Shown here piece by piece: positions 23,280 to 31,234 of a DNA stretch of 31,234 nt. This DNA comes from Smittium mucronatum (Eukaryota > Kickxellomycota > Harpellomycetes > Harpellales > Legeriomycetaceae). A program made the translations under genes and the position numbers. The notes below the pieces were generated by a model. The model saw nothing but the letters and a program-made list of their open reading frames with translations, did no database searches and was not told the origin of the DNA. Location of the stretch: contig LSSL01001552.1 of NCBI GenBank assembly GCA_001953115.1, positions 15,210-46,443 of the forward strand, written 5' to 3'. Each line of letters begins with the position of its first letter. Position 1 is the first letter of the stretch.

Positions 23280-25250
23280 TAGTGTTTAAATCAGAGTTAT
23301 ATGTTTTTTCAAAGTTATTATCTAGCATAAAAAATAATGAGCAAAATAACTACCCAAAAATATACCATTGAATCAATTTGGTATTTTATTATTGTTATAA
23401 TTTGGGATATGATGTTTTATATAGGGTCTCATAAAATCTACTAGTGCTGTGTTATATATAATATAATAGTTAATTCCTATTTTTATATAATTAAAATAAC
23501 AAATTTAATATATTTTTAATTTATTAACATAGAACAATTACATCTCTTAAGACTTATATTAATAGCAGCTAAATTAATTTCACTTATACAGAGATTATTA
23601 AAAAATCTGCCGCACAGTGGTTAAAAATTCCAAAATAATAATAATCTATTTTATAAAGTTGATTTATTAAGGGAATTTTTTTTATGAGCTCTTATTGGAA
23701 GAAAAATTATTATTAAGCGTAATTTTATACACGACAAAATAGTAAGAATATTTTTAGATATCAAAATTATACTTAATTTTATCAGTTGATAGATAAATTT
23801 GGATATTTAAAAAACTGCATTTAGACCAATTTCGAGATTTCAAAAATAAAAGGCAGAATAATTTTAGTATTTGAAATCTTAAGGGGATGAAAAAAGTAGT
23901 AAAATTGGTAATAGGCCAATATTAATGACACCATATTATATTAATTGAAATTTCTATTATTAAAAAATATATTATTTTTATATCCATTCATTTCAGCTAT
24001 TCTTTGAAAAAGTATTTTAAAAAACCTAATTTTTTTTCACGCATGAATTTTCAATAAAATCAAATGAAAAATAAATGGTTTACATCTATTTAAAATTTTA
24101 TTAAATAGCACATAATCACATGTGGCAGATTCCATAATAAGAGGGCATTTTACAGTTTACCATGTTTCAGTCAAAATCTCCAAACATTATTTTTTCCCCA
24201 ATTAATGTGAAAATATACGATTAAAAAATAAAATAAGTTGCACTAAACTCCATTCAAATTCCTAAACAGGATATTAGAAAAATATGAATAAATTTTTTAT
24301 TTAGCTCAATTGAAAATAATAAATTTAATGGAAGGATTATCCAGTAAAAGTGATACGCAACAAAATGACATCTTCATTAGTAATCACCCAATACTATCAA
24401 CACATATATATAGTAATTAAATTCGATTTTAGGGGTTTATATAACCCAGTTTTTTTATTGGATATAATTTTTAGTGTATATAGTTGAAAAAATCGCAAAT
24501 TAGATATTAATTTTTATTGATATTTAAATAAATTATATAATTTTACATAAAATTGAAAATGAAAAACCCCTCTTAAATATGATTATTTTTCAATAAAAAA
24601 GAATTGAAAATATATGATACTTTTTTATTTAAAAATTTGACAAAAATTTTGCTTATGTCGTTAAAATAATTCTTAATTTTATTTAAAATGTAAATCAATT
24701 TCTAAGACTTATAAATAGATCTTTAAAAATCAACTACCATAAAAAATATTTGAAATGAGCTATATACTTTTAAAAAATTAACTTTCTTACTTGAAAAATA
24801 CAGTTGGAAAATTAGGAGATTAACTTTCTCCAAAATTATCAAAAAAATAGCTTTTTATTATTTTTACAAGGAGTAATGATAAAATTTTGTTAATTTTGAA
24901 TAAAAGGTGTTAATAAATCATTTTATTAAAAAAATAATTTAGCTTAAAATCGATTTTTTCGATAATTTCCCTTTTTAACCAAGATTATTAAACGAAAATG
25001 ATTTTAAATTAAAATGTTATAATATCTTTTTTTTTTTTAAATATGAAAAAATCTCATGCATAATATCATCGGTTTAAATTTAAGATGAATAGGAAAACAT
25101 CCGAATTCACTCAAAACTAAAATATTTTAGCTTTTTTTTAATAAAATAGTCGATATAAAAAAAATCGAAAGCAATTTCATTTAATAATTGAAAAATATGA
25201 ATAATGTATCTGGGAAAAGAGTGGACATAAAAAATAAAACTAAGTAAAAT

Positions 25251-25274
25251 CAATATCAATATCAATATCAATAT
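25251..25274. repeat. (CAATAT)4 hexanucleotide repeat
   Basis: Four exact copies of CAATAT. Confidence 0.95.
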
Positions 25275-27520
25275 CTTAAACCCGAAAATTATATAAAAGG
25301 ATTCTTAATAATTATTATTTTATAAAAATTGGTATTATTTAAAAAAAAAATATTATGATAAAATGTCAAAAATAGGCAATTAAAATAAAAATATGGCATA
25401 AACGAATAAGAAAATTTGTGCTTAGAATTAATGGATAAGCCAATGGATTAATTTTTTAAATTTTTTTTTGTTGGTGTTAGTTCTGAATTTAATAGAAAAA
25501 ATTATAAACTATGATTATTACAAAATCGATGGTTAAATAAAAAGCTGTCAGATACAAGTATTAAAAAAATCAAGCTTAAATAATCTTATGATTAATGGGA
25601 AAAAATAAAAAGAGAAATATTTTTTATTCTAAAATGATGATACTGTTTTAACTAATTTATTTTTATATATAAAAACAAGGTATTAACGAAGAAAAAAAGT
25701 GTTATAAATAATCCGCATTTATATACAAAGAATTATTAGAATTTATTAATTTTTTATCTCTGATTTTTTTTAAAATGATTTAAAATAATTTAGCCTAATA
25801 TTTTAAATTTAAATGATAATTATTTTGGATCAAATTGAAATGGATAAAATTATTTAGAATTATTATTGGTGTTATTTCTGATTCCGAAAGGATTCAAAGA
25901 ATTTATAGCTCATAAGTCTATATTTTTTGATCGCAATACATACAAAAAAGTGACTTTTGATTTATTATTAAAGTTTTTAATTTTTTTTTGGCTTTAATTC
26001 ATTCTTATCCAAATCGATCTTTTATAAAATTGGATTAATAAAAAATAATAATCGATTGGAGACACGATTTAATTTTACCCCATACTCATATCTTAGCTTA
26101 AAATCTGATATAGTATATATAGTAATCTTAACCAATGAATTTTTTTGACGTTGGAATTTATTTTGAATGATATTTTTTCTTATATATATACATATATTTA
26201 GCATTTTGAAATTGTTATTTTTTTTAGCTCCCAGAAAAATCCCAAAAAAACCATATTAAATAAAGGTAAGATTATTAGAAAAAATAAAAGACCTTTTAAA
26301 TGCCATAAAATATTTTTGTTTCATTATTCACTTGGGTTAACATCAACAATTATTTTTAAAAATGTGGTATGATTTATTAATTTGGGCTAATAAAAAATGT
26401 TATCCACACAAAATATAAATTTAAAAGAATACTAAAAAAATTAATGTATTAAACTTTATAGATAGAATATTGATATAATAAATTTTTTTCAGAAATTCTT
26501 TATTTTAAATGAGCACTTTTAAAATTGAAAAAAAAAATTAAAATTAAGCCAAAAAACCAAATTGGGTTAGATTTAGCATTATTTTGAATTTCAGTTTATT
26601 TTAAAGGCGATATTAAACATATTTTTTTATTTCAAAATATTTTATACACCTTGTTATCTCCATGGGATTTAAATTTAGGAAACAACAAAGTGCTCTCTAT
26701 TAGCATATATATTTTTACAAGAAATAAAAAAGAATTACATGATTGTAAAATGTTTATGAAAAAAGTAAATATATAGATTTTTTTTTTGAAAATTTCAGTT
26801 TCTGCGAAATCATTTGAATTAATAAATGATGTAAAAGGAGGGTATAAAAAAAATAAGTAAATTTGAATACAAGAAAGATTATGATAGTATGAAATTTTTT
26901 AAAAGTTTTGAAGTGAGAAAGGTTTATTCAGTATAAAATACAATTTAAATTTAAGGTAAAATGGGAACGGTATATATAATAAACTCTAAAAATAATATAG
27001 ATAGTGTTTTTAGCATTATTTAATATATTATTTTTCAGAGGTTGTACCTAGATATATAGCTCAAGATTATTTTTTTAAACTAAAAGATAGCTAAATTGAA
27101 TTAAAATGATTGGCTTAGCGTTTTTTTATTGGCAATAAGCGGCATTAATGCAATTTTAACGAAGTAATATTTAAATATTTGAGGCAGTTAAATTCATTAT
27201 TTTTAGAAATATGTCAAATTATACCTAATTAAATAATTGAATGTATATACTTATTCAAAATGATCCGAGATAAAACCAATATTTTTTTAATTTTTCCATA
27301 CGCAGTAATGAATATGTTTATTGTATAAAAGAATAAAAATAAATTCAACATCATATAGTTTCAAGTTTGTTAAAATAAAAAAATGACAGATATTTTTACA
27401 TTTAATAAATTTTTCTAATATCTTAATTCAGAGAATGGATAGGTGTTTAAAGATACCAGAAATATAAATCCGCTTCAGAAAACTACGATAAAAAAGATTT
27501 ATTTTAGGATACAATTTTAT

Positions 27521-27790
27521 TTAAATATTTAATCTGCATTCTCCAAAGATGCTTTTTTTTGAGTATATTTTCGAAAAGGAAGTTATGCCAAACCATTTAA
27601 TATGAGCGCTTTCGAGATTTTTGTAAGTATCAGTGCTATTATGGTACAGAAGATCAATCCAATCCAATCCAAAAAAAAAAAGAGAATAGAGATGAAGGCA
27701 GGCCAGTTTTCTTGATTTAATAATATTTTGACGCTTTTTAAAAGCGAAAAATGGTTGAATGCTTTCTAATTTTTGCAATTTTATTTGCAA
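27521..27790 (-). pseudogene. Open frame, possible integrase C-terminal scrap
   Basis: The minus strand is open for 89 codons, the longest frame in the right half of the desert. It includes YHNSTDTYKNLESAHIKWFG; in a neighbouring frame just upstream NQENWPAFISIL can be read. Ty3/Gypsy integrases have a W-x-x-x-L ... A-Y-N-x-x-x-H ... S-P-x-x-x-x-F-G arrangement, which these could echo, but spacing is disturbed by the (AATCC)3 repeat and T-run inside. It could equally be a chance frame. Not a confident gene. Confidence 0.2.
27656..27681. repeat. (AATCC)3 followed by A11
   Basis: Three AATCC units (27656-27670) directly abut a run of eleven A. A short repeat plus A-run can mark a retroposed 3' end, but no body was recognised. 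Confidence 0.6.
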
Positions 27791-28783
27791 TTATTTTATT
27801 TTCCGACTATTTTATTACCTCATTAAACTAATATGATTATTGGAGTTATTTGAAAACTCGATTTATGAAAATTTGATTTACAGAACAGTATCAAAATGAG
27901 GTGGCTTTAATTTTCATAGATTATTGAAAGATAATTAGCCATAATAAATAGCGGAAGAATGATATCCTTTTATGGAAATGAGCCAAGAATATATCTTTAT
28001 GTCAAAAAACCACAGATAATAATTTGCTTTTGTCGCATTTTTGTATTTTAATTGTATTTTCGTGCAGATTTAATTATTCCAAATAAAGGAAAATCTAAAG
28101 TGTATTCAAACAAGAAACCAAACTTTATTTACTCTCATCACTAGCTGTTGTATCCAATCAGCAACACACGATTTGATTTGAATAGAATTTCTTGCTTCTA
28201 TACTTTATTTGAGCGAAAATAATTACGTCTACTTTATAGAAAAATTACACAAAAGATTATATATTATGGATTAGAAAGCTGGTCTATAAATCCTTATAGT
28301 CAATAGTTTGTTTTTTTAGCTGTGAGCTTTACTTAATTTTGATTCGATGTATCTAAACGGGTTTTAATTTCTTAGAAAGGGAGAAACATGTTTTCAACCA
28401 ATAAGTAAGGGTTAATTACATTGATTGTAATTACAGCGATTTTGAAGAATATGATACGTCATTTTTCCGAAAATCGGATAAAATGTTGATTTTTTTAAGC
28501 AGTAGTAAATAAAAGCGAAGAATTCCAAAACATTGCGTTTTACATTACTAATAGATATTAATTTTTATTAATCAGCCTATTAATAGCAATATGAATTCAG
28601 TATTACACGAAATCAAAATATACTAGCGTTATTGTCTAAATTATTGGATAAAAAAGTTAATTTTAAAAATATTTTTTAATGAATAACCAATAGTATCGAT
28701 CCAAAAAAGTTTTTCGCCATTAGTAATAAAAAGGGTTTTTTTTGAATTTTTGTTTTAGCATTTGAGGAAAAAAAAAGCAAATG
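27791..28783. other. Intergenic DNA upstream of IMP dehydrogenase
   Basis: AT-rich with no open frame of note. Composition becomes less extreme as the gene is approached. Confidence 0.5.
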
Positions 28784-28791
28784 TATAAAAA
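28784..28791 (+). promoter_or_regulatory. TATA box of IMP dehydrogenase gene
   Basis: TATAAAAA lies 181 bases upstream of the ATG and immediately before a G-rich tract, which makes it stand out from background AT. Transcription probably starts somewhere within the following 20-120 bases. Confidence 0.55.
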
Positions 28792-28807
28792 GGCGGCGGG
28801 GGAGGCG
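28792..28807 (+). promoter_or_regulatory. G-rich tract directly after the TATA box
   Basis: GGCGGCGGGGGAGGCG is 15 G/C of 16, in DNA otherwise poor in G and C. Its place just downstream of the TATA box recalls yeast IMD2, where G-initiated upstream starts versus a downstream A start sense GTP. The function here is inference only. Confidence 0.35.
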
Positions 28808-28816
28808 ATTAATTTA

Positions 28817-28852
28817 ATGTTTGGGATGGTATCCACCAGCCCCAATACTTAG
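28817..28852 (+). CDS. Upstream ORF in the IMP dehydrogenase leader, 11 codons
   Basis: ATG 28817-28819 reads MFGMVSTSPNT and ends at TAG 28850-28852, 112 bases before the main ATG. It matters only if transcription starts upstream of 28817. If so it could reduce translation of the main frame. Confidence 0.25.
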   Translation: MFGMVSTSPNT

Positions 28853-28887
28853 TCAAAGAAGTTATCTCCCTCACACCCAATTCTCTC

Positions 28888-28905
28888 TTTTTTTTTAAAA
28901 AAAAA
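28888..28905. repeat. T9A9 perfect palindrome
   Basis: Nine T followed by nine A in the gene's leader. It may act as a nucleosome-excluding poly(dA:dT) element. Confidence 0.6.
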
Positions 28906-28964
28906 CCAGTGCTAATACCAGGTGGTGCTCTCATCTCTAGAACTATATTAGAACTTTGAAGAAA

Positions 28965-30810
28965 ATGTCGCAATTTAAGGATCCATCTAAAGCACTTGAG
29001 GTATTGAAGGAGTTTGGTCCTGATGGACTTCATATGTCTGAACTCATTGATAGCCGCAACAGTGGTGGTCTTACTTACAACGATTTCTTGGTCTTGCCAG
29101 GATTCATTAATTTCCCAGCTGATTCAGTTTCCTTGGAGACTAGAATATCAAGGAACATTGCCCTCAAGACTCCATTTGTTTCTTCTCCTATGGACACGGT
29201 TACTGAATCAGAGATGGCAATTTCTCTTGCACTTATGGGAGGCATTGGTATAATCCACAACAACTGTTCTATTGAGTCCCAGGCTGCAATGGTAAAGAAA
29301 GTCAAGCTTTTTGAGAATGGGTACATCAACGAGCCCATTGTTCTTTCTGGCGATCATACCATTCATGATGTTTTAGAAATCAAACGTCGTTTAGGTTTTG
29401 GTGGGTTCCCAATAACAGGTAATTTTCTCTTTGCTTTTTACATTGTATTCTTGGAATGCATAAACTATTCCTTTAACTATGTCAATTGATATGATGATTC
29501 AACTATCTATTAACTTTCGTTCTACCAAATTATACTTTTGAACTTTTGTTCAAATTGCGGAAACTAATTATATATCTGAGGCTTTTCTTTTTTGGCTTTG
29601 TTAAAAATCAATTGTTTTACTTCCATTAAAACAAAATTTAATACTTTTTATTAAACTCTTTATTTTTATTTGTTTAGAGACCGGAAAGCTTGGAGGAAAA
29701 CTTATTGGGATAGTCACGATGAGAGATATTATGTTTAATAAGAACTATTCTACCAAACTTAGTGAAGTGATGTCAACTGATCTTGTAACCGCAAAATGTG
29801 GTATCCCACTAAGCGAAGCCAACTCAATCCTTGAGAGATCCAAAAAAGGAAAGTTGCCGATTATTGATAATGAAGGTAATTTGGTGTCACTTGTATCCTT
29901 GTCTGATTTGGTCAAGAACCATGACTACCCACTTTCAAGCAAGAACCCAGAGACTAAGCAGCTTTTGGTGGGAGCAGCAGTCGGTACTCGTATGGCAGAT
30001 CGCGATAGAGTAGCAAAATTGGTTGAAGTAGGAGTTGATTTGATCGTTTTGGATTCGTCTCAAGGAAACTCAGTGTTCCAGATTGATATGATTAAACACA
30101 TGAAAAGCACATATGGAAACAAGATTGATATCATAGCAGGAAATGTTGTTACTCGCGAACAGGCAGCCAATTTGATTATGGCAGGAGCTGATGGACTCCG
30201 AATTGGTATGGGTTCTGGATCTATTTGCACCACTCAGGAGGTGATGGCTGTTGGTAGACCTCAGGGTACAGCAGTCCACCAAGTATCTAAGTTTGCTAGG
30301 GAATTTGGTGTCCCTACGATTGCAGATGGTGGAATCAGCAACATTGGGCACATTGCTAAAGCATTGTGTCTTGGGGCATCAACAGTAATGATGGGAGGAT
30401 TGCTTGCAGGCACATCGGAAACCCCCGGAGAATACTTTTACATTGAAGGCAAGAGGATGAAAAAGTATAGAGGTATGGGATCGCTTGATGCGATGAAAGA
30501 TTCAGAAAAGTCGAGCAACGATGACAGTGGATCTCAGGCTAGATACTTTTCAGAATCAGACAAAATCAAAGTAGCGCAGGGGGTTTCAGGGTCAGTGACA
30601 GATAAGGGATCGGTTAAATCGTTTTTGGGATATTTGACAACTGGTCTACAACATTCACTCCAGGATATGGGGGTTTTATCAGTGGAGTCGTTGTATGGTC
30701 TAGTAATGGAAGGAAAAGTTCGGTTTGAACAGCGATCGCCATCAGCTCAACTGGAAGGAGGAATTAATGGCCTTGCGACATACGAAAAGAAGCTTTATTC
30801 TACTTCATAA
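28965..30810 (+). CDS. Inosine-5'-monophosphate dehydrogenase, 2 exons
   Basis: Oxidises IMP to XMP with NAD+, the rate-limiting step of de novo GTP synthesis; a cytosolic tetramer. Exon 1 is 28965-29418 and exon 2 is 29678-30810, joined in phase 1, giving 528 residues (human 514, yeast about 523). ATG 28965 has A at -3; an in-frame TAG lies upstream at 28938. Landmarks: [12 protein letters not shown] near the N-terminus; the CBS/Bateman pair at about 120-240, split by the intron and including [16 protein letters not shown] with Asp about 277; catalytic loop [13 protein letters not shown] with the nucleophile Cys about 335; IADGG with Asp about 368; the mobile flap with ARYFSES (Arg about 440); and the conserved ending SAQLEGG...YEKKLY. 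All key residues are present, so the enzyme should be active. Ala about 252 in LLVGAAVGT corresponds, as I recall, to the position that is Ser in mycophenolate-resistant yeast IMD2. Confidence 0.96.
29419..29677 (+). other. Intron of IMP dehydrogenase gene
   Basis: 259 bases, donor ACAG|GTAATT and acceptor TTTAG|AGACC. Removing it restores [22 protein letters not shown], the normal family sequence. Unspliced, the frame reads through only to a TGA just after 29486. CTAAT at about 29565 is a possible branch site. Confidence 0.92.
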
Positions 30811-30836
30811 GTATTCCTCTTTGTACATGACATTTA

Positions 30837-30842
30837 AATAAA
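30837..30842 (+). terminator. Poly(A) signal of IMP dehydrogenase gene
   Basis: AATAAA, 27 bases after the stop codon, the expected position for a short fungal 3' UTR. Confidence 0.6.
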
Positions 30843-31234
30843 TTAATTAAACATTGAAGAGATGAAGATAAAGAGTATTTTTAATAATATTGACTATTTT
30901 TGCGATTTTCCTCTAGTGTTAAAGTCAAGCTATATACTCGTATATCAACACATAGCAACTTTGCAGATTTAGGTTAATATATGAATTTTAAGCATGAATA
31001 GAATGAAGAAATTAAATTTATTGGATGATGGAGAGTAACACTGACGAAGCAAAGAGTTTACGCAAATGGTAAACCCAAGTCCGATTGTTTTTTCAAGTTT
31101 CATCTGAACTTTTCCCCAAACCCGCCGACATTTGCAAAAAAGAGAACTTGGCCACTATTTAGATGCTTTTTTTTTTGGAGGTATAAACAGAGAATTTCGG
31201 GTGTATTGCCACAAAAAAAAAAAAAAAAGGGGGG
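30843..31234. other. Region 3' of IMP dehydrogenase, no gene recognised
   Basis: AT-rich at first, then moderately balanced (about 31020-31160). A short minus-strand frame starting MSAGLGKSSDET stops after 12 codons. The window ends in A16 (31213-31228) and G6. The next gene may begin outside the window. Confidence 0.45.

Larger units (their letters stand above)
20918..27520. other. Right half of the AT-rich desert, no gene recognised
   Basis: About 6.6 kb of very AT-rich DNA with microsatellites (23267-23279 and 25251-25274) and many homopolymer runs. The only frame over 60 codons (minus 26022-26204) is low-complexity. Given the relics to the left, further heavily decayed elements may be hidden here, but I cannot point to one. 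Confidence 0.45.

Noticed and set aside
1..31234. CRISPR arrays, bacterial operons, rRNA or prophage modules
   Set aside because: No spaced direct repeats, Shine-Dalgarno-linked gene runs or rRNA signatures; the genes are spliced and eukaryotic.

Overview
The window looks like nuclear DNA of a very AT-rich fungus. It has intact spliced genes with fungal/animal-type products, short introns (105 and 259 bases, GT...AG), TATA boxes, an AATAAA signal and long non-coding tracts. An early-diverging (zygomycete-grade) fungus is my guess, held loosely. Nothing bacterial, phage, CRISPR, rRNA or tRNA was seen.

Layout. (1) 1-480 is an island of near-balanced composition (33 G/C of 60 in 61-120) with several overlapping open frames but no identifiable gene. 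(2) 481-5999 is mostly AT-rich filler with small coding-looking islands near 3.4-3.8 kb and 4.7-5.2 kb. (3) 6000-8672, minus strand, is transportin / karyopherin beta-2 in two exons; its C-terminus is shorter than the family norm. (4) 8673-28780 is a gene desert of about 20 kb. Its core is extremely AT-rich (7 G/C of 60 in 17281-17340). It holds no intact gene, but read frame by frame it contains ghosts of mobile elements: a DDE-type transposase (13134-14186, possibly a second near 10.4-10.7 kb), a Ty3/Gypsy-like reverse transcriptase (19.7-20.57 kb), an unidentified decayed coding region (16742-17573) and weaker scraps. Many of the in-frame stops are the kind C-to-T or G-to-A change would produce. 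(5) 28784-30842, plus strand, is a complete IMP dehydrogenase gene with TATA box, G-rich tract, small upstream ORF, one intron and a poly(A) signal. (6) 30843-31234 is a non-coding tail ending in A16G6.

The two intact genes are unrelated housekeeping genes (nuclear import of PY-NLS cargo; guanine nucleotide synthesis). They are divergently oriented and about 20 kb apart, and nothing suggests they work together. The most interesting aspect is the desert itself: an old transposon graveyard, possibly heterochromatic or centromeric. I found no convincing sign of a novel molecular system. All readings were made by eye; family calls on decayed fragments are provisional.
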